Assembly (NCBI RefSeq): GCF_020711235.1
Contig: NZ_JAJFAV010000018.1
Location: 1-64,000, forward strand
Length of the DNA: 64,000 nucleotides
Direction: 5' to 3'
Origin: Hymenobacter sp. 15J16-1T3B
GTDB taxonomy: Bacteria; Bacteroidota; Bacteroidia; Cytophagales; Hymenobacteraceae
The translations under genes were made by a program, and so were the position numbers. Under the pieces are notes generated by a model, which saw only the letters and a program-made list of their open reading frames with translations, did no database searches and was not told where the DNA came from. Of the stretch, positions 1 through 7,991 are shown one piece after another. The first letter of the stretch is position 1. Each line of letters starts with the position of its first letter.

Positions 1-235
1 CCTGCACGATGCCCACGACGGTTTCCTGCACGCCTTCGAGGGCGGCCGCGGCGCCCCCGCCGCCCAGCTGGGCGCGGGCCGGGCTGGTGGCCAGGGCTAG
101 GGTGGTGAGCAGGGCCGCGACGCGCTGCTCGGCTTTGGACGGCTGGTAAGTGTGGCTGGCCGCGGCCAGCGTGTGCAATGCTTCGGTTGCCGTTGCGGCG
201 TGGGTACGGGCCCGGTAAAGAAGGTTGGTTAGCAT
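1..235 (-). CDS. TraE-like (DUF4134) conjugation protein, N-terminal part
   Basis: This frame starts at an ATG at 235 and is open to the left edge, giving 78 residues. It has a long N-terminal region, then a hydrophobic stretch ending in ARAQ, which looks like a signal sequence or first membrane segment. A Gly/Ala-rich segment and GVQETV follow, matching the start of the mature part of DUF4134 (TraE) proteins of Bacteroidota conjugation systems. Known TraE proteins are small integral membrane components of the mating channel. It lies downstream of the membrane-anchored gene at 293-976 on the same strand and would begin a transfer operon running left. The second half, with the diagnostic membrane segment, is outside the window, so the family call is moderate. 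Confidence 0.55.
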   Translation of the reverse strand, partial: MLTNLLYRARTHAATATEALHTLAAASHTYQPSKAEQRVAALLTTLALATSPARAQLGGGGAAAALEGVQETVVGIVQ

Positions 236-292
236 AGGAAGGAGGTTGGGTGAAAACGGGGCGCTTATCTCCCCGAAAAGCAGGTGTGGCAG

Positions 293-976
293 TTAGGAGG
301 GTTTGGCGGAGGGCACGGGGCTGCCGGCGCCGGGAAACAGCCCGGTGAGGGCCGCCCGCTGGGCCGCTGCGTCCTTGCTCATGCGGGCTCGCCGCTGCTG
401 GCGCAGGGCGATTTCGGCCGCGCGGTTGGCCTGGTCGTTGGCCGTGGGCGCCGGCGCGGTGATGGGGTTGTGAAACAGGGCTTCGGCCGGCTCCTCATCC
501 GGGTCTGGTACCGGCGGTGGCGCCATTGCGGGCGCTTCATCTACTGCGTCCAGCAGCACGGCAACGGCCCCGGCCGCGTGGCGAATGGAAGCCGGCCGCG
601 GCGCGTCATCGGCAGTCGGTTCAGCAGTAGCTTCTGCGGCTTCCGTGGCTTCTGCAGGGATAGATTCCGCGCCGTCGGCTGAGCCGGCGGCCGCGACCCC
701 GGCTTCGGCCGGCTGCGCTGCTTCCGCTACCTCCAGGTCTTCCGGGGGCAGCAGACTGGCCAGCGCCGCGGCGGCGTCAGCCGCGGCCGCGGGAACCGCG
801 GTTTGGGGAGTAGCGCCGGCGGGCTGGTAGTGAAAGGTGCGCAGGGAATGATGGTTGCGGGTGGCCGTCGCGGCCGGAGCCGCCGGCATGCCGCCGCCCC
901 TGAACCGCCACCAGAGCAGGGCCGCCAGCGCGGCCAGGGCCAAGACAACCACCAGTAAGAGTATTCCCGAACGCAT
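293..976 (-). CDS. Membrane-anchored Ala/Pro-rich protein at head of transfer operon
   Basis: The 227-residue product begins with one strong transmembrane segment (about residues 4-24) followed by Arg-rich and Gly-rich residues. A long low-complexity Ala/Pro/Glu region follows (about 30-170), then a short charged C-terminus (about 175-227). The topology suggests a single-pass inner-membrane protein with an extended soluble domain. It lies 57 bp upstream of the TraE-like frame on the same strand, so a role in conjugation is inferred from position only. I do not recognise a family. The frame on the opposite strand across the same bases is lower quality and was treated as a shadow. Confidence 0.55.
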   Translation of the reverse strand: MRSGILLLVVVLALAALAALLWWRFRGGGMPAAPAATATRNHHSLRTFHYQPAGATPQTAVPAAAADAAAALASLLPPEDLEVAEAAQPAEAGVAAAGSADGAESIPAEATEAAEATAEPTADDAPRPASIRHAAGAVAVLLDAVDEAPAMAPPPVPDPDEEPAEALFHNPITAPAPTANDQANRAAEIALRQQRRARMSKDAAAQRAALTGLFPGAGSPVPSAKPS

Positions 977-1224
977 ACCGCCCCCTTACGGCAGGACGCG
1001 TTAATGTGTTAGTGAAAAGTTAGTAAAAACCTAAAAATTGTTTAGTCGTATGATGCGGCTACCGGCGAAGCAGGCCCCTGCCCATGCGGGTACCTGACCG
1101 GTAATTGGGCAGAAGATTTGAGTTTTTCCACGAAGGCGGTGCGGCTTCTAAGCCCGATATGCGTCCTTTGGGGAATCTCTCCGATACTTCACCCCCACTG
1201 CCTCCAGCAGTGAGCCCCCTTCGC

Positions 1225-1611
1225 ATGGTACCCTCCGACCACGTTTCCGCCCCTTTGGGGTTTCCTGATTTAAGCCTATCCGCGCCCTACAGCGAGTGCC
1301 TGCGCTACGTCCAGCTCCGGCTAAAAGCCCTTGCTCAAGGCGATTTAACCTCTTTTTGCGCCCAGCATGGCCTGACCTATACCAACGTCGTGAACCTGAA
1401 AAACGGCAAGCTCAAGCGCGACGAGCCGCGGCTGGTGCAGCGCGTGCTGCGTGCCCTGGGCGTGCCCACCGACATCGTGCGCATCGACATCGGCAGCGGC
1501 GCCAACCAGTACGTGTTCGGCAGCGCGGAGCTTCTAGCACAATTCCGCGAGCAGCTGGCCTTCTTCGACGCGGCCGCCCAGCGGGCCGCCGGCACCCCGC
1601 CCACCACCTAA
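1225..1611 (+). CDS. Small protein with helix-turn-helix-like segment
   Basis: The frame encodes about 128 residues from the ATG at 1225. Upstream in-frame alternatives are an ATG at 1159 and a TTG at 1105. The segment beginning SFCAQHGLTYTNVVNLKNG resembles a Cro/C1-type or orphan HTH of the kind found in short plasmid proteins, followed by a Leu/Val-rich helix and a C-terminal helix rich in Ala. It lies 77 bp upstream of the Toprim gene on the same strand and may be cotranscribed. DNA binding is an inference from the helical pattern and is not certain. Confidence 0.5.
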   Translation: MVPSDHVSAPLGFPDLSLSAPYSECLRYVQLRLKALAQGDLTSFCAQHGLTYTNVVNLKNGKLKRDEPRLVQRVLRALGVPTDIVRIDIGSGANQYVFGSAELLAQFREQLAFFDAAAQRAAGTPPTT

Positions 1612-1688
1612 CCCCCGGATAGCTTTCCTTCTCACGCCCGATTCGGGGGCGGGAGGAGCCGGCGCTGTCCGGCTCCACTCCCCACCCC

Positions 1689-4247
1689 ATGAACGCACCC
1701 CGGGAAAACGACCCCTCCGAACTCGACCGCTTCAAGCGCGACATAGACCTGGTGGACTACGCCCAGCGCCAGGGCTACACCATCAAGAAGGAAAGTCGCC
1801 GCGGCGACTGGCACCACCTGGTCAAAGACGACGAGCACGTCATCGTCACCCGCAAGGGCGACCACCAGGTGTACCTGAACACCGGGGACGACCGCGACGC
1901 GGGCTCCATCATCGACTTTGCCAAAACCCGGGGCGGCAACGGCCACGGCCTCAACCTGGGTCAGGTGCGCCAGCAACTGCGCGAGTACCTCGACGGCGCC
2001 CCTGCCCCGGCACGCCAGTGTCCGACTCAATACGCCACCCCGCCGGACACGGCCCGCCTGAGCAGCCTGCCCGTGGGCGACCCGGAGCGGGACCGGCAGG
2101 CGGAAGAAGAGCGCCGCACCCGGCTGATTTCCGAGGTGCTGGGCGTGAAGAAGGAGCTAACCGACCGCAGCTACCTGCACGGCCGCGGCATTACCGACGA
2201 GACGCTGGACAACCCCGCGTTTCAGGGCCGCATTTTTACCGCGCAGCAGAACGAGCACAAAAACACGGCTTTCCCCCTCTACAACGAGCATGGCCTGGCC
2301 AGCGTCGAGCAGAAGAACGAGCACTACAAAAGCCTGCTGCCGCTGCCCAAAAACGGCATCTGGGTATCCCACCCCACTGAGGGCAAAGACACCCCGGTGG
2401 AGCGCGTGGTAGTCAGCGAGTCGGCCATCGACTCGTTGTCTCACTTCCAGCTCAAGCACGCGCAGGACCCGAAGAACACGCTCTACATTGCCACCAGCGG
2501 CACGCCCACCGAGGCGCAGGTAGCCTTGATTCAGCGGGTTATCGACAAGCAGCAGCCCCGCGAGGTAGTGCTTGCCAACGACCGCGACGCCGGCGGCCGG
2601 CAGTTCAACATCAATTACCTCAACGAGCTGCAGCCGGCTAGGCCGATGGTGCCCGTCGCCGAGCAGGAAGCCTACCGCGAGGCCTCCCGGCCGGTGGAGT
2701 GGCACGCCACCAGCGACAAGTACCACACCAGCCTGAAGGTGACCTTTCACCACGACTCGGCCGAGCAAGGCGGGGGCCAGGTGCAGCAGCTGCGCGAGCG
2801 GGTGGAGCACATCAACCAGACCCAGCAGGACGGTCCGTCGCTCGCCGTGGAAGTGCAGCGCAGCACCGAGCAGGCCACCATTGTGCGCCTCACGGTGGCC
2901 CGCGCCGACACGGCCCAGCTGGAAGTCGTGGCCCAGGAGCTGTACCGGCAGCGGGAGCAGCTGCGCACCGCGGTCGAGCGGCAGCAGGAAAGCTTTCTGC
3001 GGGTGGACTACCCGCTGGCCAAGGACTTCAACAAAGAGCTGGAGTATACCAACCAGGGCCTGAGCGCCGAGCAAATCCGGGCCGCAGCCCAGCGCGAAGA
3101 GCAGCAGCGCGAGTCGGAGCGGCAGCAGCGGCTGGCCGAAGCCCAGCGCCAGGAGCGCGAACAGCGGGCCTTGGAGCGCCAGGCCCAGCGCGAGCGGGAA
3201 AACACGCCCGAAGCGCAGCAGGAGCGTGAGCGGGACGATAAGCGTTTTAGCCAAGCCGTGTTCGGAGCAGCTGTAACTGAGGCGGAACCGCGGCCAACCC
3301 GTTCCTACCGCAGCGAGCAAGAGGCTCAGGAGCAGACTGCCCAATTCACCCACCTCAAAGAGGCTGGGGTGGTGTTACTTAAGGATTGGATGAACGACAA
3401 CCCGCCGCCTACTGGGCGCCGCGCCAGCGAGGAAGAGCTGACGGCTGCACCGGCACCCAGAGCACCTGCCGTGGCAGTGGTTGCGCAAGCGCCTGACCAC
3501 CCTGGGGTTGATAAGGTGGCTACTTGGCGGGTGGATGAACTGGCGCCCCATACCACGGGCCGGGCCGAAGCTTGGCAGGCCGTGCTGGAAAGCGACGGGT
3601 ATATCCGCACCAGCGCCATCCGCAGCACGGTGGATGAGCAGGGTATCCGCCGGGCTGAGTTCGATATGTACTACCGCAACGAGCAGCCCGAAATCGCGCT
3701 GATTCACGCCATCGTGACCAACACCAACGCGCGGGCCGCGGCCGGCAATGAAAAGTACGTGGGCGTCAGCGTCACCGAAAGCGAACAGGACCGGGTGGAG
3801 CGGCAGCAGGCGGCCGCTGGTGCGACCCTGCAGCCGCGCACCGGACCCACGCGTGAGCAGGCCGCCGGCGAAGCGGCGCAAACCGGGTCGGGGGATGGAG
3901 CGGGCGTGGAGCGCCAGGTACTCGTCCGCGTGGACGAAGTAGCACCGCCGGATGGGGCCCGCGGGCAAGCCGAAGCCGTGAAGGAGGCGCTGGTAGCCAG
4001 CGGGGCCAAGGCCAGCGAGGTGCAAAGCACCACCGACGGGCAGGGCATGCGTCACTCGGAAATTAAAGTTTCCTACCGCACCGACCAACCGGATGCGGCG
4101 CAGGTTAGCCGGGCCCTGGATGCCGTGGCGGCGCAGCCGGGCAGCGAGGTGGTGGAACACGCCAGCCACCGGGTCGAGCGGCAGGAAACGGCCCGCAGAC
4201 AGCAGTCCCTCGAAGCCGGCAGTAACCGCGCCGAACTAACGCGCTAG
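1689..4247 (+). CDS. DUF3991/Toprim-domain plasmid protein
   Basis: The 852-residue protein opens with a DUF3991-type region (about 10-85, with IDLVDYAQRQGY and GSIIDFAKTRGG), as found in primase-like proteins of Bacteroidota plasmids. A Toprim domain follows, with a conserved Glu in VVVSESAID (about 238-246) and the DxD-like ANDRDAGG (about 295-302). Toprim domains bind metal at phosphotransfer centres in primases, topoisomerases and nucleases. A Gln/Glu/Arg-rich probable coiled coil spans about 430-520. The C-terminal third contains two similar copies, one starting at VDELAPH near 614 and one at VDEVAPP near 748. A role in plasmid DNA metabolism or transfer is likely, but no catalytic helicase motifs are seen. 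Confidence 0.85.
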   Translation: MNAPRENDPSELDRFKRDIDLVDYAQRQGYTIKKESRRGDWHHLVKDDEHVIVTRKGDHQVYLNTGDDRDAGSIIDFAKTRGGNGHGLNLGQVRQQLREYLDGAPAPARQCPTQYATPPDTARLSSLPVGDPERDRQAEEERRTRLISEVLGVKKELTDRSYLHGRGITDETLDNPAFQGRIFTAQQNEHKNTAFPLYNEHGLASVEQKNEHYKSLLPLPKNGIWVSHPTEGKDTPVERVVVSESAIDSLSHFQLKHAQDPKNTLYIATSGTPTEAQVALIQRVIDKQQPREVVLANDRDAGGRQFNINYLNELQPARPMVPVAEQEAYREASRPVEWHATSDKYHTSLKVTFHHDSAEQGGGQVQQLRERVEHINQTQQDGPSLAVEVQRSTEQATIVRLTVARADTAQLEVVAQELYRQREQLRTAVERQQESFLRVDYPLAKDFNKELEYTNQGLSAEQIRAAAQREEQQRESERQQRLAEAQRQEREQRALERQAQRERENTPEAQQERERDDKRFSQAVFGAAVTEAEPRPTRSYRSEQEAQEQTAQFTHLKEAGVVLLKDWMNDNPPPTGRRASEEELTAAPAPRAPAVAVVAQAPDHPGVDKVATWRVDELAPHTTGRAEAWQAVLESDGYIRTSAIRSTVDEQGIRRAEFDMYYRNEQPEIALIHAIVTNTNARAAAGNEKYVGVSVTESEQDRVERQQAAAGATLQPRTGPTREQAAGEAAQTGSGDGAGVERQVLVRVDEVAPPDGARGQAEAVKEALVASGAKASEVQSTTDGQGMRHSEIKVSYRTDQPDAAQVSRALDAVAAQPGSEVVEHASHRVERQETARRQQSLEAGSNRAELTR

Positions 4248-4329
4248 CCCCGTAGGGGCATCATGACCTGAACCCAGAAGGAATGGGGCTTGCTTGGATA
4301 CTCTTTCGCGCTTTGCGTGTTGAGTCGGT

Positions 4330-4554
4330 ATGGACACGCCCCTATCCCCCACCCCTCAGTTTGGCCCGCGCGAACAAACCCGGGAAGAGCGTGAGCATAT
4401 TGTCAATCAGTCCCTGGGTATTACCCGCAGCCAGGGGCCCTATCAGGAGCCTGCATGGCTGGCAGAGCTACATGCCCAGTACATTGCCGGTAGGATTGAC
4501 CTGGCTACGTTGGGCGCCTGCCACGACGAGTGGCGGGAGTCCATCAGCAAGTGA
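4330..4554 (+). CDS. VbhA-like small antitoxin-type protein
   Basis: This 74-residue product has a disordered N-terminus, then a charged helix (QTREEREHIVNQSLG), a short turn and a second helix ending in a YIAGRIDLATL-like segment. The pattern resembles the VbhA/FicA antitoxin family, which blocks Fic AMP-transferases by inserting an [S/T]xxxE[G/N] helix. Here the corresponding position reads TRSQG, so the inhibitory Glu appears to be Gln. No Fic partner is visible nearby. It lies about 80 bp downstream of the Toprim gene on the same strand. Many Bacteroidota plasmids carry orphan proteins of this size; function remains open. Confidence 0.5.
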   Translation: MDTPLSPTPQFGPREQTREEREHIVNQSLGITRSQGPYQEPAWLAELHAQYIAGRIDLATLGACHDEWRESISK

Positions 4555-4631
4555 GCCAGGGCAACGGACAGCTAAACGCCTGCTGCCCGGTCATGCCAAG
4601 AACATTGCCCATCGGCGTATAATTTTCGTGC

Positions 4632-4796
4632 ATGGGACGTTTGCACAAAGGCTACGCACACTTACACCGGGAGCTGAGCCTGCTGCTGGTGGACGAGCAC
4701 GGCTGCCTGGTGCTGCGTCTGTTTATGCGCGCTGAATGCCGGTTGGTGCGGGGCCTGAAGGTGGTGCGGGGGCGGTATTTGTTTTTCGCCTGCTAG
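4632..4796 (+). CDS. Possible 54-residue basic protein
   Basis: An ATG at 4632 opens a 54-codon frame ending at TAG 4794-4796. The product is basic and Leu/Val-rich (starts MGRLHKGYAHLH, ends YLFFAC). It has no family I recognise. It lies between the VbhA-like gene and the six-cysteine peptide on the same strand. The balanced residue use is the only support, so it may be chance. Confidence 0.25.
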   Translation: MGRLHKGYAHLHRELSLLLVDEHGCLVLRLFMRAECRLVRGLKVVRGRYLFFAC

Positions 4797-4879
4797 CGAG
4801 CAGCGTCTTTTTTCAGGTCGGTCGTCTATGGGGCGTACTAAGTTGGTACGGCTTACCTCACCTTAATCACTCGATTGTC

Positions 4880-4951
4880 ATGAACAACGAACCCGATGAT
4901 TGCTGCGCCGACGGCACCTGCTGCGGCAATAATACGTTCGGTTGCTGCTAA
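4880..4951 (+). CDS. 23-residue six-cysteine peptide
   Basis: A short frame from ATG 4880 to TAA 4949-4951 encodes a peptide of only 23 residues with three Cys-Cys pairs (CC-x4-CC-x6-CC) and several acidic residues. Such Cys density is very unlikely by chance beside a metal-responsive operon, and suggests a soft-metal ligand or chaperone, like the Cys-rich tails of the neighbouring GDCCVxC protein and the DUF6428 protein. It sits 111 bp upstream of the ArsR-type regulator on the same strand. No family is known to me, and translation is unproven. Confidence 0.4.
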   Translation: MNNEPDDCCADGTCCGNNTFGCC

Positions 4952-5062
4952 GCCATCCGATGTGTTGATAAGAAAGGAGTAGGCGACTTCTGCTCTCTTT
5001 TTATTACTTATTTTAGCGTTTGCTTTAATAAGAAAACAGTAACTTAGCGAAAAAATAGCGTT

Positions 5063-5434
5063 ATGGCCACTTCCTGCATTCGGGTCTTTGCTGATGCCGC
5101 GCACATTGAACACGGCAAGCAACGGCTGGCCGCGGCCGCGCCGGGCTTGGAATCCATCGCGGCGGTGCTGGCCCTGGCCGGCAACGAGGTGCGCCTGAAG
5201 ATGCTGTTCCTGCTGCTCGACCAGCAGCAACTCTGCGTGTGTGACTTGGCCGACGTGCTGCAGATGAATGTGTCGGCCATTTCCCAGCACCTGCGCAAGC
5301 TCAAGGACGGCGGCGTGGTGCAGGCGCGTAAAGTCGGCCAGACCGTGTTCTATACGTTGACGCCCGCCCTGCGGCCCTTGGTGGAGCCCCTGCTGGCTTC
5401 TGTTTCAATCCCTCTTACTGCCTCTGTATCATGA
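5063..5434 (+). CDS. ArsR/SmtB-family metal-sensing repressor
   Basis: The 123-residue protein has the winged-helix ArsR fold: a helix with LAGNEVRLKMLFLL, the metal-site motif LCVCDLAD (Cys58 and Cys60), and the recognition helix NVSAISQHLRKLK, followed by a wing with GQTVFYTL. A further Cys at position 5 could complete a thiol site as in As/Cd/Hg-type sensors. Such proteins repress their operon until a metal binds. Its stop overlaps the start of the MerTP gene (ATGA), so it is the first gene of a three-gene operon. The 111 bp upstream are AT-rich, with TTTG and TAACTTAG resembling a Bacteroidota promoter with weak match. Confidence 0.85.
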   Translation: MATSCIRVFADAAHIEHGKQRLAAAAPGLESIAAVLALAGNEVRLKMLFLLLDQQQLCVCDLADVLQMNVSAISQHLRKLKDGGVVQARKVGQTVFYTLTPALRPLVEPLLASVSIPLTASVS

Positions 5435-6057
5435 AACAACCTGCTTCGACTTCCACCAAGTCCTTGGCGGGAACCGGCCTGCTGGCGGCGCTGGCGGCCT
5501 CGCTGTGCTGCATTACCCCGTTGCTGGCAATTGTCGGCGGTCTGGGCGGCGTGGTCTCAACCTTTTCGTGGCTGGAGCCCCTGCGTCCCTACCTGGTGGC
5601 GCTGACGTTGGGGGTGCTGGGCTTCGCCTGGTATCAACAGCTGCGGCACCGCCCCGCCGCCGCCGCTGACTGCGGCTGCACTGTGCCAGCCAAGTCCTCC
5701 CCGATGCAGTCGCGGGGCTTTCTGGGCGTTATCACCGCGCTGGCCGGGTTGTTATTGGCCTTCCCTTACTACGGCGCCCAATTCTACCCGTCGGCTACGC
5801 CCAAACCGGTGGTGGCCATCAGCGCGGCCCTTTGGCAGACCAGTTCTTACCGCATTGGGGGCATGACGTGCGAGGCTTGCGCCCGCCACGTAGAGCACGA
5901 CGTGCAGCAGCTGCCGGGCGTGCAGAGCGTGCAGGTGTCGTATGAACGGGGCACGGCCCAAGTGCGCTTCAATGCCGCCGTCACGTCCGTGGCCCAAGTG
6001 GAGCAGGCCATTATCGGCACCGGCTATTCGGTGCTGAATCCCACATCTTCCCGTTAA
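5431..6057 (+). CDS. merTP: Mercuric transport protein MerTP (MerT fused to MerP-like domain)
   Basis: The 208-residue protein combines a MerT-like membrane part with a C-terminal heavy-metal-associated domain. The first membrane segment carries the vicinal pair in SLCCITPLLA (Cys26-Cys27). A cytoplasmic loop has a second pair, DCGC (Cys81, Cys83). Another membrane segment spans about 96-113. The HMA domain has GMTCEAC (Cys147, Cys150), with the usual ferredoxin-like fold pattern to residue about 202. In known systems MerTP moves Hg(II) across the inner membrane for reduction by MerA. No merA is visible in this window, so either it lies elsewhere or the protein serves another thiophilic metal. 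Confidence 0.85.
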   Translation: MKQPASTSTKSLAGTGLLAALAASLCCITPLLAIVGGLGGVVSTFSWLEPLRPYLVALTLGVLGFAWYQQLRHRPAAAADCGCTVPAKSSPMQSRGFLGVITALAGLLLAFPYYGAQFYPSATPKPVVAISAALWQTSSYRIGGMTCEACARHVEHDVQQLPGVQSVQVSYERGTAQVRFNAAVTSVAQVEQAIIGTGYSVLNPTSSR

Positions 6058-6068
6058 GTGTTTCGATT

Positions 6069-6317
6069 ATGATTCCCCTCACGTCCGACACTCCCCCGCT
6101 CCCCGTCACGCTGACCTCCGTGCTCACTTGCCCGGTGTGCCAGCGCCAGCAAGCCGAGCAGATGCCCACCGATGCCTGTCAGTACTTCTACGAGTGCCCG
6201 GGCTGTCACACGGTGCTCAAGCCATTAACCGGCGACTGCTGCGTGTACTGCTCCTACGGCACAGTGCCCTGCCCCCCTGTTCAGGTGCAGGGTAATGGCG
6301 CGTGCGGCTGTTGCTAA
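6069..6317 (+). CDS. GDCCVxC-domain protein
   Basis: This 82-residue Cys-rich protein contains a CPVC zinc-ribbon-like half (about 21-24), an ECPGCH half (about 43-48) and the signature GDCCVYCSYGTVPCPP (about 54-69), ending in GACGCC. The GDCCVxC family is known beside mercury and arsenic genes, sometimes with selenocysteine in place of a Cys; here all are ordinary Cys codons. It follows the MerTP gene by 11 bp, so cotranscription is likely. A thiol-based metal-binding or redox role is inferred. Its stop faces the end of the ACR3 gene, giving a convergent boundary. Confidence 0.8.
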   Translation: MIPLTSDTPPLPVTLTSVLTCPVCQRQQAEQMPTDACQYFYECPGCHTVLKPLTGDCCVYCSYGTVPCPPVQVQGNGACGCC

Positions 6318-6373
6318 CTACCTGCAGCGGTTTCTTTCGCGCTTTGCTGCTGCTACGCGGCCCCTTATGCGGG

Positions 6374-7471
6374 CTAGGCCACGTGGTTCCCGCCATACCA
6401 GCGCCGCTGGAACCAGAAGGCCAGGTTGACCAAGGCAATCAGCGCCGGCACTTCGATAAGCGGCCCAATCACGCCCGCAAACGCCTGGCCCGAATTCAGC
6501 CCAAACACCCCGATGGCCACGGCAATGGCCAGCTCGAAGTTGTTGCCCGTGGCCGTGAAGGCGATGCTGGCATTCTCCGCGTAGCCCGCCCCCAGGTACT
6601 TGCCCGCCGCGAAGCTGAGCACGAACATGATGCCGAAGTACAAAGCCAGCGGCAGGGCAATGCGCAGCACGTCGAGCGGCACCTGCACGATGGTTTCGCC
6701 TTTGAGGCTGAACATGATGACGATGGTCAGCAGCAGCGCCACGAGCGTAATCGGGCTAATGGCCGGGAGGTACACCTGCTCATACCAGTCGTTGCCCTTC
6801 AGGCGGCGCAGGAGGGTGCGAGAAAGGAAGCCCGCGGCAAACGGGATGCCAAGGTAGATGAGCACGCTCTGCGCGATGTCTCCGATGCCGATGTGCACGG
6901 CGTAGCCCTTCAGGCCAAAGAAGGAGGGCAGCACGGTGATGAAGAGCCAGGCCAGCACCGAGTAGAACAGCACCTGAAAGATGGAATTCAGCGCCACCAG
7001 CCCTGCCGCGTACTCGCGGGAGCCATTGGCCAGGTCGTTCCACACCAGCACCATGGCAATGCAGCGGGCAATGCCAATCAGAATCAGCCCCATCATGTAC
7101 GCGGGCTTGTCGGGCAGCAGCCAGACGGCCAGCAAGAACATGAGCAGCGGCCCGAGTATCCAGTTCAAAAACAAGGACAGCCCGATGATGCGCGTGTTCC
7201 GGAAGACCTTGGGCAGCTCTTCGTACTTCACCTTGGCCAGGGGTGGGTACATCATCAGCATCAGGCCCAGGGCCAGCGGCACGTTCACGGTGCCCACGGA
7301 GAAGTAGTTCACCGCCTCGTTCATGCCGGGCACGAAGTAGCCCAACGCCACGCCCAGCGCCATGGCCAGGAATATCCACAGCGTCAGGCCCCGGTCCAGG
7401 CCCGAGAGCTTTTTCTCGGCCAGGGCGGCGGGGGCCGGAGCGGCGGGTAACGGTTGATTCAGCGTCGTCAT
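6374..7471 (-). CDS. acr3: ACR3-family arsenite efflux permease
   Basis: The 365-residue product has about ten membrane segments and the ACR3 signature around [16 protein letters not shown], including the conserved Cys needed for arsenite transport in characterised members. N-terminal [20 protein letters not shown] is also typical. ACR3 exports As(III) using the proton motive force. The ATG at 7471 is preferred over an upstream in-frame TTG because it leaves a 13-bp gap after the acetyltransferase stop. It is the last gene of a five-gene ars operon. No arsenate reductase gene is seen nearby, so arsenate reduction must rely on another gene. Confidence 0.93.
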   Translation of the reverse strand: MTTLNQPLPAAPAPAALAEKKLSGLDRGLTLWIFLAMALGVALGYFVPGMNEAVNYFSVGTVNVPLALGLMLMMYPPLAKVKYEELPKVFRNTRIIGLSLFLNWILGPLLMFLLAVWLLPDKPAYMMGLILIGIARCIAMVLVWNDLANGSREYAAGLVALNSIFQVLFYSVLAWLFITVLPSFFGLKGYAVHIGIGDIAQSVLIYLGIPFAAGFLSRTLLRRLKGNDWYEQVYLPAISPITLVALLLTIVIMFSLKGETIVQVPLDVLRIALPLALYFGIMFVLSFAAGKYLGAGYAENASIAFTATGNNFELAIAVAIGVFGLNSGQAFAGVIGPLIEVPALIALVNLAFWFQRRWYGGNHVA

Positions 7472-7484
7472 AAAAATAGCTGTC

Positions 7485-7979
7485 TTACGCAACGCCTACG
7501 GTTGGGCTGCGCCGCTCCATTTGCACCGTGTTGCGCCACACGCCGTGGTGCTGGCCAATTCGCTCGCGGTAGCCAATGATGCGGAACCCCGCCTGCGTGT
7601 GCAGGCCGATGCTGGCGTGGTTTTCCTCGAAGGTGCCGGCCTGCAGCGTCCAGATGCCGTGCGCTTCCGAATCCGCAATCAAGGCCTGCAGCAGTTGCCG
7701 GCCCACGCCCTGCCCGCGGGCCCCGGCAGCAATGTAGATGCTGATTTCGGCCACGCCGCCGTACACGCAGCGGCTCGACACGGGCGAGAGCGCCGCCCAG
7801 CCCCGCACCGTGCCGGCCTCGTCCACGGCCACCAGACGGCTATGGTCCAGGTGGGCTTTGTCCCAGGCTTCCCAAGCCGGCGCCTGGGTTTCAAACGTGG
7901 CATTACCGGTCGCCATGCCGGCTTCGTAAATGGCCTTCACCGCCGGCCAGTGGGCGTCCGTCATCGGGATAATGGTCAT
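7485..7979 (-). CDS. GNAT N-acetyltransferase, ArsN1/phosphinothricin-type
   Basis: The 164-residue protein fits the PAT/ArsN1 branch of the GNAT superfamily. It has an N-terminal [16 protein letters not shown] with NATFE, a beta-strand with AEISIYIA, the acetyl-CoA loop [13 protein letters not shown] (about 89-101), and the late motif [16 protein letters not shown]. Relatives acetylate arsinothricin, phosphinothricin or methionine sulfoximine. Position in an ars operon between the phosphoesterase and the ACR3 permease makes organoarsenical detoxification plausible, though substrate is not shown. It lies 12 bp downstream of the phosphoesterase gene. Confidence 0.85.
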   Translation of the reverse strand: MTIIPMTDAHWPAVKAIYEAGMATGNATFETQAPAWEAWDKAHLDHSRLVAVDEAGTVRGWAALSPVSSRCVYGGVAEISIYIAAGARGQGVGRQLLQALIADSEAHGIWTLQAGTFEENHASIGLHTQAGFRIIGYRERIGQHHGVWRNTVQMERRSPTVGVA

Positions 7980-7991
7980 GGCAGAAACGGG

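Noticed and set aside
4283-4735. Alternative 150-codon frame across the VbhA-like gene
   Set aside because: Low-quality composition (Arg/Pro/Ser/Trp) and no family; the shorter frame has an antitoxin-like helix pattern.
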